The notes beneath the pieces were generated by a model, which was not told where the DNA came from, ran no database searches, and worked only from the letters and a program-made list of their open reading frames with translations. Made by a program: the position numbers and the translations under genes. Below, piece by piece: positions 1 through 5,936 of a stretch of DNA of 11,140 nt (the first letter of the stretch is position 1; the number at the start of each line of letters is the position of its first letter). The stretch covers positions 1-11,140 of the forward strand of contig WFRF01000209.1 in NCBI GenBank assembly GCA_015486655.1, written 5' to 3'. Origin of the DNA: Caldifarciminota bacterium (GTDB taxonomy: Bacteria > Hydrothermota > 32-111 > QNBC01).

Positions 1-632
1 ACCCAAGCACCTTGTTTTGTCGAAGCAAGAATTATCCTTGTTAAAACAGAAAGCGGTTTCTGAGTGGGGTGTTTTCCACAAGACTTTTCCCATTTGGCAA
101 TTGCGGGCAACCGCCATACATCTCGCATCTGTTTGCCCCCGTTTAATTCTTTCATTAATTCATAATTAAAATAATGCGGGACCTTCGCATTTTTCCTCGC
201 CCAAATAATTTGCTCGGTTGAATGAGTGAAGTATCGACAAGAAAAATTTGGCGGTGGATTGGTTTTTTGCCACGTAATGATATTCAATATTTTAAAATCT
301 AACTCTGTTAATATCTGTCCTATACTAAAAATATTGTGCATTGTGCCGCTTATCCAAATTGTGGCATTTTCCTTCATTTTATCGCGAACAAGCTTAAGCC
401 ATTTTCGGTTAAAATTATTTATGAATTCAAACCCCTGTGATTTATCCCATTTCCCTTTATTTACGCTTGTTATTTTACCATTTTTAATTGTGAGTCCGTC
501 ATTTGACAAAAAATATGGAGGATCGGCAAAAATCATATCAAATTTAAAGTCAAATTGTGGTAACAACTCAAATACATCACCATGTAGTAATATAAAATTC
601 TTATCCTTTGATTTAAAATAGGGGTTAATCAT
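1..632 (-). CDS. dpnA: DpnA-like GATC adenine methyltransferase, C-terminus cut by window edge
   Basis: Adenine-N6 DNA methyltransferase of the DpnA (M2.DpnII/M2.MboI) family. DpnA itself methylates GATC, including single-stranded DNA, and lets unmethylated incoming DNA survive. 210 codons are visible. An N-terminal motif IV, FADPPYFLSNDG (residues 35-46), is followed by SVNKGKWD (56-63), then TWQKTNPPPNFSCRYFTHSTE (120-140 region), GKQMRDVW (166-173) and KHPTQKPL (187-194). The order, with DPPY first and the AdoMet-binding motif at the C-terminus, is beta-class. The AdoMet glycine motif and perhaps 50-60 residues lie beyond base 1. The ATG at 632 overlaps the stop of the upstream gene by 4 bp (ATGA), implying translational coupling at the end of the RM operon. 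Resemblance to remembered DpnA is strong across the whole visible length, so family and GATC specificity are fairly secure. Activity on single strands is inferred from the family. Confidence 0.93.
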   Translation of the reverse strand, partial: MINPYFKSKDKNFILLHGDVFELLPQFDFKFDMIFADPPYFLSNDGLTIKNGKITSVNKGKWDKSQGFEFINNFNRKWLKLVRDKMKENATIWISGTMHNIFSIGQILTELDFKILNIITWQKTNPPPNFSCRYFTHSTEQIIWARKNAKVPHYFNYELMKELNGGKQMRDVWRLPAIAKWEKSCGKHPTQKPLSVLTRIILASTKQGAW

Positions 633-1405
633 CTTCTATTATGGGTTGCAATTGATACAATTTTAAAAATATCTTGTCCATCTTTTAATGCTTCTAACAA
701 ATTTTTGAACATATAAGCTGTATCCAAATTAGTCTTTTCTTGGAACATTAGCAGTTTTGCAATAAGCAGCAAGAACTTAACACTATATTCCCCTTTTCCA
801 ACCAATTCCAGATATTGAGTTGCTTCATTATTTACTTGATTTAATAAATTATCATTTAGTAAGTTGTTTCTTTCTTCTTCACTCATCAATGGTGATACAT
901 TATTACTCCAATAATTTATTAAAAAATCTAAAAACTCTTTTGTTTTATTTTCTTCCAAACTCATTTTTATTAAAACATCAACAGCCCAATGGATATGTTT
1001 GGGTGTCCTTCTTTGTGACCATTGACCGTTTTCTTTTTGTCGGTATTTGATTAATAAATCATAATCAGATATTCTTCCTTGATATACACCAAGAATGTAT
1101 TGTCCATTAACAGAAAATATTTTTAGCAAAGTTTTTCCATTTATACTCATAGAGAGTTTATATAAAGTTTCAATTAATTCAGAAAAATCTTGATCTGATT
1201 TTTTCAGTATCTCAATTGTCCATAATATATCTCTACATTGTCTAATTCTTGTCCAACCAAGTTTGGAGTTTCCATCTTTTTGTCGATATTTAATTTCTTT
1301 TATTGAAGATATATTATTTGAGTAAAATCCAAACAAGTAATTATCTTCAATCAATAAAGTCTGGATAGGCTCTAGGCCTCGCGATTTCATGCTGGGTAAA
1401 CTCAT
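629..1405 (-). CDS. Unrecognised protein with two internal repeats, embedded in the DpnII-type RM operon
   Basis: A 258-residue soluble protein I do not recognise. It has no signal peptide or membrane segment. Two copies of a roughly 47-residue unit, residues 22-69 and 102-148, share a pattern Y-x2-G-x-Y, then IS, I-KYRQK, a glycine/tryptophan stretch, arginines and I-x-W. The cores are IKYRQKDG (38-45) and IKYRQKENG (119-127), followed by ILW (60-62) and HIHW (137-140). From about 150 on it is predicted mainly helical, with acidic and Asn/Leu-rich segments. Start: ATG 1405 overlaps the endonuclease stop by 4 bp and has AAGGGGG about 9 nt upstream, better than ATG 1390. It also overlaps dpnA by 4 bp, so it is an integral cistron of the RM operon. 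DpnII, MboI and similar systems are known as M1-M2-R or M1-R-M2 without such a gene. Role unknown; options include control, immunity or nucleic-acid binding, none of them shown by the sequence. Confidence 0.85.
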   Translation of the reverse strand: MSLPSMKSRGLEPIQTLLIEDNYLFGFYSNNISSIKEIKYRQKDGNSKLGWTRIRQCRDILWTIEILKKSDQDFSELIETLYKLSMSINGKTLLKIFSVNGQYILGVYQGRISDYDLLIKYRQKENGQWSQRRTPKHIHWAVDVLIKMSLEENKTKEFLDFLINYWSNNVSPLMSEEERNNLLNDNLLNQVNNEATQYLELVGKGEYSVKFLLLIAKLLMFQEKTNLDTAYMFKNLLEALKDGQDIFKIVSIATHNRR

Positions 1406-2304
1406 TCCAATATCCCCCTTAAAACACCACTCCTTAACATTTCTAAGTTCAATAAATAATCCGCTTTATCAAAATATTCTCTTAAAGGGTTTAAAGTAGA
1501 CTTCCAGCCCGCACCGTCAGTTATCCAAATAAATTCAATCCCCTGGCTATTCCAATATTCATTCATCCTAATATACTCAGTAGCAGTTGATTTAAGTTTT
1601 GAACCTCCTCCGCCATAAAAATTCACTTCTATAAAATAAAGTTTACCGCTTTTATTTATTGCAAAATCAATTATTCGAGATGATTTATCAACTTTAACAT
1701 CAATATTCCATTTTTCTTTTATTTTCTTAGCAGTTGCTTGTGGCATATATTCAATTCCTAATTCATCGCAAGTATCCCTTACAAATTCTTCAACTAAGTT
1801 TTCCATTAAGGTACCACTACGATTTTTTCTTCCATTGCTATCAAGCCCAACCTCTATACCGGTTGCGTAATCTACTAAATTTTTAATTTTACGGTCTTGT
1901 AACAATTCTCCTAAACCACTTTTTAAGATAAAATCTGCAAATGCTCTCATTTCTTCCTTTTTATAGTTTTTCTTTGAAAAATCAAATTCACGATAAATAA
2001 AATTTCTCGTATCGATTAAAACTTCTAATGATTTATCTCTTATTGCAAGCAGCAAAGGTATAGCTTTGATCGTTTCGGGATATTTCAATAATAAATTAAC
2101 TGCCTCTTTATGTAAGTTTTTTTTACCAATAAGATAATTTAGTAAATTAAGTTCTTTTTCAATGGGTTCGATATTTTTTAATACTTTTGTCCAATTTACA
2201 AAATAACTCCATTGTGTAATTTTATACTTGAAAGAAGATGATATCTCTTTAAAGAGTTCACACTCTGTTTTATTTAGCAATTGACATAATTTTTTCATAA
2301 GCAT
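1402..2304 (-). CDS. dpnII: DpnII/MboI-family type II restriction endonuclease (GATC)
   Basis: Type II restriction endonuclease of the DpnII/MboI family, which cuts unmethylated GATC; 300 residues against 288 for DpnII. Family landmarks visible: FDFSKKNY (107-114), NLVDYATGIEVGLDSNGRKNR (142-162), then GTLMEN (164-169), FIEVNFYGGGGSKL (224-237) and FIWITDGAGW (258-267). A likely PD-(D/E)xK-type active site uses D213 and the E226-V-N228 pair. Asn in place of the usual Lys also occurs in the DpnII sequence as I remember it, so it is not a defect. The first in-frame ATGs are at 2304 and 2298, both inside the end of the Dam gene (stop at 2270), giving 29-35 bp of overlap. No convincing SD is seen there, so reinitiation after the methylase is likely; this would help methylation precede cutting. 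No frameshift or missing block is seen. Specificity is inferred from family and from the two flanking GATC-type methylases. Confidence 0.95.
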   Translation of the reverse strand: MLMKKLCQLLNKTECELFKEISSSFKYKITQWSYFVNWTKVLKNIEPIEKELNLLNYLIGKKNLHKEAVNLLLKYPETIKAIPLLLAIRDKSLEVLIDTRNFIYREFDFSKKNYKKEEMRAFADFILKSGLGELLQDRKIKNLVDYATGIEVGLDSNGRKNRSGTLMENLVEEFVRDTCDELGIEYMPQATAKKIKEKWNIDVKVDKSSRIIDFAINKSGKLYFIEVNFYGGGGSKLKSTATEYIRMNEYWNSQGIEFIWITDGAGWKSTLNPLREYFDKADYLLNLEMLRSGVLRGILE

Positions 2305-3238
2305 TATTTGTAATTAATAATTCTGTTAACTCCCCTCTTTTATCAGGATTAGAATTTATATTTCTTCTCGCCTTCACTCTCTTAATGTCAAATCCACAAT
2401 ACAAATCATCAAAAAAATTATCCTTAGGATTTTTAACTTTCATATCGGAATTGCTTAAAATCCATTGATGACCCAACGAATCAATTTTTTTACAAAATTT
2501 CGCAAGTCTGATTTGTTCGTTATCATCAAACTCATCCTTTGCATAAGAATTAAAACTTGAAGTATCGCTCAAGGGTTTGTATGGCGGATCGAAATAAAAT
2601 AGTGTCACATGTTCAGCATATTTTAAAGTTCCCTCAAAATCACCATTCAAAATAGTAACTTTTTGCAAAACTTGACTAACTGCTCTTAAATTATCTTCAT
2701 CACAAATCATTGGTGTTTTGTAACTTCCTATTGGAACATTAAATTTATTTTTGCGGTTAACACGGTACAAACCGTTAAAACAGGTACGGTTAAGAAAAAT
2801 AAACAAAGCTGTTTGAGTTGTCTTATCAGAAGATCTGCTGTTAAATAATTTCCTTTTCGAATAGTAATACTCTTTTTTTGCTTCCGGTTTATCTTTTAAT
2901 GAGTGATATTCCTTTTCCCACTTTTGTAGTATTAATATCAACTCATCAACATCTTCTTTTATCGTTTCATAAGAATTTGTTAAATCTGCATTAATATCAT
3001 TAATTATGGCTCTTTCAATATTTGGATATTTTCTTAACATCCAAAATAGTACCGCACCACCGCCAACAAACGGCTCAATATATGTAAATTTATTTTGCTT
3101 AAAATAATCAGGTATAAGACTGTCTATTTCATTCAATAATTGACTCTTCCCACCTGCCCATTTTATAAAAGGTTTTGCAATTCCTTTCAATTCTTTTGCA
3201 TTTATATTTATCTTGTTATCCATCTCTAATTCTAACAT
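2270..3238 (-). CDS. dam: Dam/DpnM-type DNA adenine methyltransferase (GATC)
   Basis: Alpha-class adenine-N6 methyltransferase of the Dam/DpnM family, methylating GATC in double-stranded DNA and so protecting host DNA from the DpnII-type nuclease. Numbered from the chosen start (322 residues): FIKWAGGKSQLL (24-35, motif X), YIEPFVGGGAV (53-63, AdoMet motif I), FLNRTCFNGLYRVN (148-161), and catalytic DPPY (217-220) in LFYFDPPYKPLS. Length is slightly above Dam (about 270-285). Start choice: reading is open up to a TTG at 3256, but ATG 3238 sits exactly 7 nt after the -10 box of a strong promoter, whereas ATG 3223 has no usable SD. I therefore prefer 3238 as a leaderless start; 3223 would only remove 5 residues. 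First gene of the RM operon; its end overlaps the endonuclease start. Very AT-rich codon use compared with the glpK side of the window. Confidence 0.95.
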   Translation of the reverse strand: MLELEMDNKININAKELKGIAKPFIKWAGGKSQLLNEIDSLIPDYFKQNKFTYIEPFVGGGAVLFWMLRKYPNIERAIINDINADLTNSYETIKEDVDELILILQKWEKEYHSLKDKPEAKKEYYYSKRKLFNSRSSDKTTQTALFIFLNRTCFNGLYRVNRKNKFNVPIGSYKTPMICDEDNLRAVSQVLQKVTILNGDFEGTLKYAEHVTLFYFDPPYKPLSDTSSFNSYAKDEFDDNEQIRLAKFCKKIDSLGHQWILSNSDMKVKNPKDNFFDDLYCGFDIKRVKARRNINSNPDKRGELTELLITNNAYEKIMSIAK

Positions 3239-3244
3239 TAAACA

Positions 3245-3273
3245 ATAATATAACAATCATAAACATTAGTCAA
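3245..3273 (-). promoter_or_regulatory. Sigma70-type promoter of the RM operon, apparently leaderless
   Basis: On the minus strand, TTGACT (3273-3268), a 17-nt spacer and TATTAT (3250-3245) match the sigma70 consensus at 5/6 and 5/6. Six bases separate the -10 box from ATG 3238, so the expected +1 coincides with the A of that ATG. No SD precedes it, which fits a leaderless transcript. Confidence 0.65.
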
Positions 3274-3564
3274 ACATATTTCTCATCCGTCAGAAATTTG
3301 TGATAGCGACTCCGTTGCAAAGAGCCTACTGCGTCTAAAAGTAAGAAGTTAGAAATAAGAAGTGGGAAATTGGGCTTCAATGAGATTCCGGATAAAGTCC
3401 GGAATGACAGATTATAAACAATCACATTTACAGTGTTCTCATGCTATATTTCTATCAATGTCAAGGTAAGAAACTGGTAAATATGTCTATACCAATTTCC
3501 GAAAATTTGCAAAGTGACTCAATGTTATACAATTCTTTATCAATAATCGTATAAGAGCAACATA
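3274..3564. other. Gene-poor junction between RM operon and membrane-protein genes
   Basis: No credible ORF on either strand. It contains an 8-bp direct repeat TAAGAAGT (3342-3349 and 3356-3363), an inverted repeat at 3385-3405 described separately, and a weak hairpin near the end of the neighbouring gene: TTATACAATT (3525-3534) against AATCGTATAA (3545-3554), 10 bp with one G-U if transcribed leftward, without a following U-run. The segment 3300-3410 is richer in G and C than the RM genes beside it and looks like accumulated short intergenic repeats rather than coding DNA. It may be the boundary of the transferred RM block. Confidence 0.5.
3385..3405. repeat. Palindromic intergenic repeat with perfect 8-bp arms
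   Basis: ATTCCGGA, a 5-nt spacer TAAAG, then TCCGGAAT form a perfect inverted repeat, set in the context GAG...GACAG. Near-identical ATTCCGGA...TCCGGAATGAC units are scattered between genes in several unrelated bacterial groups, as I recall them, so this is probably one copy of a dispersed family. Only one copy occurs in this window. Confidence 0.6.
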
Positions 3565-4179
3565 TTAATAAGCGCCACATGACGGATCGAACATAAAACA
3601 ATATCCTATGTAAAGCACTACGAGCGCAAAGGGTATCCCTATAGCAAGAGTGTAGCCAGAAAATGCAGCCGATGCCTGACGTTTTCTCCCCTCAGTACCA
3701 TATTCTTTCATATATGCGGAAATATACTCGGGAGATTTCCCGATAAATGACCTTTTTTTAGGAGTGGGTTTAAAAGCATAAGCTATATCAGCACTAATAA
3801 ATCCCATTCCATATAAAACGGATGACCATGCAATTGTGTTATTTATGTGCATAAGTGCAAAAATAGTCGCAACTCCTGTCAGACAACCTTCTCCCAACCA
3901 TGGTAGTACATTCAACTCTTTATTTAAATCTTTATCCGCCGCAATTATGGGAGAATCAAACTTTTTTAGAGAATCTGTGGATAAACCGGAGCACACATAA
4001 TCGGAGCGATAACGCAATTTCAGTATTGGTTTTTCTGGCAGATCCCCTAAATCGGTAGCATCCATTAAAACCGGAGTAATAAACAGCAACACTCCCATCC
4101 AAACAACAATGGAATTTTTTAATATTTTTTTAGATCTTATCTTATTATATTTTATTACATTACTAAAAATATGGATCAT
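3565..4179 (-). CDS. Membrane protein with PTPK...GKSPEY motif, paralogue of the next gene
   Basis: A 204-residue protein of unknown function. The start is set at ATG 4179 because GGAG lies 9 nt upstream (GGAGATTTATTT-ATG); an ATG at 4197 would contain that SD inside the gene. Visible layout: basic N-terminus, hydrophobic segment about 23-40, a 55-residue polar stretch, hydrophobic segments about 97-110 and 119-135, the motif KPTPKKRSFIGKSPEY (137-152) followed by ISAYMKEYGTEGRKRQ, and a last hydrophobic segment about 174-197. The tract from about residue 83 to the end aligns in order with the whole mature part of the upstream gene 4308-4712: (A/D)-x-KD-x-N, a W-x-G-x-GC stretch, (S/T)PK, GKS-x-EY and KRxQ. 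It was probably formed by duplication and carries an extra N-terminal domain of about 60 residues. A 128-nt gap separates it from that gene. Envelope location is inferred from the hydrophobicity. Confidence 0.8.
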   Translation of the reverse strand: MIHIFSNVIKYNKIRSKKILKNSIVVWMGVLLFITPVLMDATDLGDLPEKPILKLRYRSDYVCSGLSTDSLKKFDSPIIAADKDLNKELNVLPWLGEGCLTGVATIFALMHINNTIAWSSVLYGMGFISADIAYAFKPTPKKRSFIGKSPEYISAYMKEYGTEGRKRQASAAFSGYTLAIGIPFALVVLYIGYCFMFDPSCGAY

Positions 4180-4256
4180 AAATAAATCTCCTTCCATATA
4201 TAAGCAATTGATATAAAATTTATGTGCAAATACATCATTTCAACCGACATTCTTTT

Positions 4257-4270
4257 AAATTTGCAAATTT
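4257..4270. promoter_or_regulatory. Perfect 14-bp palindrome upstream of the 3565-4179 gene
   Basis: AAATTTGCAAATTT is a perfect 14-bp palindrome centred about 85 nt before ATG 4179. Such symmetry can be a dimeric repressor site, but in AT-rich DNA it may arise by chance. I could not find a well-spaced sigma70 promoter next to it. Confidence 0.25.
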
Positions 4271-4307
4271 CAAAGGCGATTAGTATATCCATTAAAACAC
4301 TTTACAC

Positions 4308-4712
4308 TCAATAGTACGTATACGGAACAAACATTATCATCAAAGAATATATCCCATAAGCAACTCCACTTGCAATGCATCCCTCCATGGCATACTTGGT
4401 CTGTATCCTCTTAGCCTCCGATTTATACTCATCCGTATAAACGGCTACATATTCGGACGATTTTCCCAAAATCGACTTAATCTTGGGTGAAGGTAAAATC
4501 AAATAAGCTCCGGCGATTCCCCAAAAACTCAACATACATCCGGCACCAAACCATAGAGCTGAATTTGTATCCTTCCTTGCATCATTACGAGCATTTCTCA
4601 TGGCATTATCTTCAACACTTCCGAAATCAATGTCCTCGGCAAAAATTACCGTTATACTCATTGATATTAGTAAAACCATTATCATTAAGCGCTTATAAAC
4701 CAGATTTTTCAT
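4308..4712 (-). CDS. Small exported membrane protein with PSPK...GKSSEY motif
   Basis: A 134-residue protein of unknown function with an excellent SD (GGAGG, then ATAA, before ATG 4712). It has a signal peptide or N-terminal anchor (residues 1-25, ending in VIFA), a short charged segment rich in D, N and R (27-49), a first membrane segment (53-73) containing GAGC, the motif LPSPKIKSILGKSSEY (73-88) with VAVYTDEYKSEAKRIQ directly after, and a second membrane segment (110-130). The loop between the two membrane segments is the conserved part shared with the 3565-4179 protein. I recall similar (S/T)PK-x(5)-GKS-x-EY proteins occurring as uncharacterised families in FCB-type genomes, but cannot name a family. 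No catalytic residues are evident. It has its own likely promoter at 4762-4790. Confidence 0.8.
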   Translation of the reverse strand: MKNLVYKRLMIMVLLISMSITVIFAEDIDFGSVEDNAMRNARNDARKDTNSALWFGAGCMLSFWGIAGAYLILPSPKIKSILGKSSEYVAVYTDEYKSEAKRIQTKYAMEGCIASGVAYGIYSLMIMFVPYTYY

Positions 4713-4749
4713 TTATCCTCCTATCTCTATATGTCCATTATTTATATCT

Positions 4750-4790
4750 GTCGAGAATGCTATAATACTCGACTTTAACAACTCTTTGAA
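4750..4790 (-). promoter_or_regulatory. Probable promoter of 4308-4712 with overlapping operator-like palindrome
   Basis: Minus strand: TTCAAA (4790-4785, 4/6), 17-nt spacer, TATTAT (4767-4762, 5/6), giving an expected start near 4755 and a leader of about 43 nt that ends in a strong SD. An inverted repeat GTCGAG-N12-CTCGAC (4773-4768 with 4755-4750) brackets the -10 box and the start point, the position expected for a repressor operator. A 70-codon ORF could be drawn through this region (4925-4713), but this promoter and the SD lie inside it, so I do not call it. Confidence 0.4.
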
Positions 4791-4937
4791 TCGCACAAAA
4801 CAATACCTCAAATATGAAAATATGATAAAATATAGAATATAGTCTCTATCTTCCAACACAATCTCCGAAGATTTTCTCTTATACAGAACGAAGGTGAAAT
4901 AAATTATTTTTACTATGCTTATCATATTCTTACTCCG

Positions 4938-4972
4938 GTGGTATTGAGGGCTCCCCTTTCCCTCAATACCAC
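4938..4972. other. Strong 13-bp hairpin downstream of the secreted-protein gene
   Basis: GTGGTATTGAGGG (4938-4950) and CCCTCAATACCAC (4960-4972) are perfectly complementary arms around a 9-nt loop, 17 nt past the stop of the 4989-5936 gene. Neither strand has a U-run after the stem, so it is not a standard intrinsic terminator. It could still stabilise the 3' end, or be a terminator of a less usual type. Confidence 0.7.
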
Positions 4973-4988
4973 TATTTCTCTCCCTTTG

Positions 4989-5936
4989 TTAATTATTCCC
5001 GGCTCTGAGAATTAAACCGGCTCTTATTTCCAATCCGCTGTCGAGAAAATCCGTAGTAACAAATCTGCCTGCACCTTCAATATAAATGCTCGTATTATAA
5101 GCATTCAGCATTATAAAACCAACTTTCGGTCTTAATAAAACGCCTCCTATGGAGTTGTTGGGATATAGATCCTTTCTTGCATAGTCATACTCCGCACCAA
5201 AGTCAAAACCAAAATACGCTGTATTTATTCCCGGATGAATCATATAACTGTAGCCGATGCTACCGGCTATACCGGCTGAAACAGGCAAATCAAAATTTAT
5301 GCTTACCCTTGAATTATCCGTAGTTTCCATTAAGAAAGAGCAGTTCAGCATCAACACTTTTTTAAAATGCCCGGCATATAAATGGTCATAGGTCAGAGTA
5401 TTCCACATATATCCCGTTGAAAGTGAAAATGAATTTTCTCCTTTACTTCTTCTTTTCCTCTGACTTATTATTTCATTCGGTGTTAGTATCCCTTCTTTGA
5501 CGAGTTCCTTCAATGATTTTCCTTCTCCCAAAACCAATGCAGAAGCTTTTGCCGCATATTCTACATCATTGGGGTCAGCCAGATGCAAATTTTCATCGAT
5601 TATAAATTTCTTGGATAACAGATCGAGAACATCCATTCTTATTATAAGACTGTTATTAATATAGTAATACTTAAAAATAATTGCCTTGGAATATTCACCG
5701 TTTTTAAACTTATCGGATACTTTATCGATATCACCCCAGTATGACGGTAAAGTGCTGTCGGTTACAGTTGTAACACTGAAACTATACTTACCGCTAAGCT
5801 CGTCCACAAATAGATTAACAAAGGATTTTCTGAGAGTGTTATCAATTGCCGATGAGTTGTAATCAACAATTACAACCTTTTCCCCGAAAGTCAATAGAGG
5901 GAGCATCAGCATTAATATGAACATTATTCTTTTCAT
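4989..5936 (-). CDS. Exported protein, probable periplasmic domain plus outer-membrane beta-barrel
   Basis: A 315-residue protein with no firm family. The start is well fixed: AAGGAGG lies just before ATG 5936. Residues 1-18 form a typical Sec signal peptide (MKRIMFILMLMLPLLTFG). Residues 19-140 look like an alpha/beta domain that begins with a strand (KVVIVDYNSS) and continues through a pattern reminiscent of TolB-N/CsgG-like domains: an FVDELSG helix, FKNGEYSKAIIFKYY, then SLIIRMDVLDLLSKKFI. After a basic linker (QRKRRSKGE, about 159-167) the rest alternates polar and aromatic or hydrophobic residues in strand-like stretches (SFSLSTGYMW, AYFGFDFGAEYDY, IYIEGAGRF, LEIRAGLILRAG), suggesting a small barrel. 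That would be a sensor- or scaffold-like protein spanning periplasm and outer membrane; both domain calls are inferences from pattern. It is followed by the 4938-4972 hairpin and then the two paralogous membrane proteins. Confidence 0.8.
   Translation of the reverse strand: MKRIMFILMLMLPLLTFGEKVVIVDYNSSAIDNTLRKSFVNLFVDELSGKYSFSVTTVTDSTLPSYWGDIDKVSDKFKNGEYSKAIIFKYYYINNSLIIRMDVLDLLSKKFIIDENLHLADPNDVEYAAKASALVLGEGKSLKELVKEGILTPNEIISQRKRRSKGENSFSLSTGYMWNTLTYDHLYAGHFKKVLMLNCSFLMETTDNSRVSINFDLPVSAGIAGSIGYSYMIHPGINTAYFGFDFGAEYDYARKDLYPNNSIGGVLLRPKVGFIMLNAYNTSIYIEGAGRFVTTDFLDSGLEIRAGLILRAGNN

Noticed and set aside
226..621. Plus-strand open frame of 131 codons
   Set aside because: Lies antisense to the DpnA-like gene, whose motifs (DPPY, KHPTQKP) are plainly coded on the minus strand; the plus product has no recognisable features.
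3525..3554. Hairpin after the 3565-4179 gene as an intrinsic terminator
   Set aside because: AT-rich 10-bp stem with one G-U and no U-run on the leftward transcript; too weak to call a terminator.
4487..4765. Plus-strand open frame of 92 codons
   Set aside because: Antisense to the 4308-4712 membrane protein and its promoter; no SD and no coherent product.
4713..4925. Minus-strand open frame of 70 codons with a GGAG upstream of ATG 4925
   Set aside because: Contains the probable promoter, palindrome and SD of the 4308-4712 gene, and ends on that SD; residue pattern is not protein-like beyond AT-rich bias. More likely a leader region.
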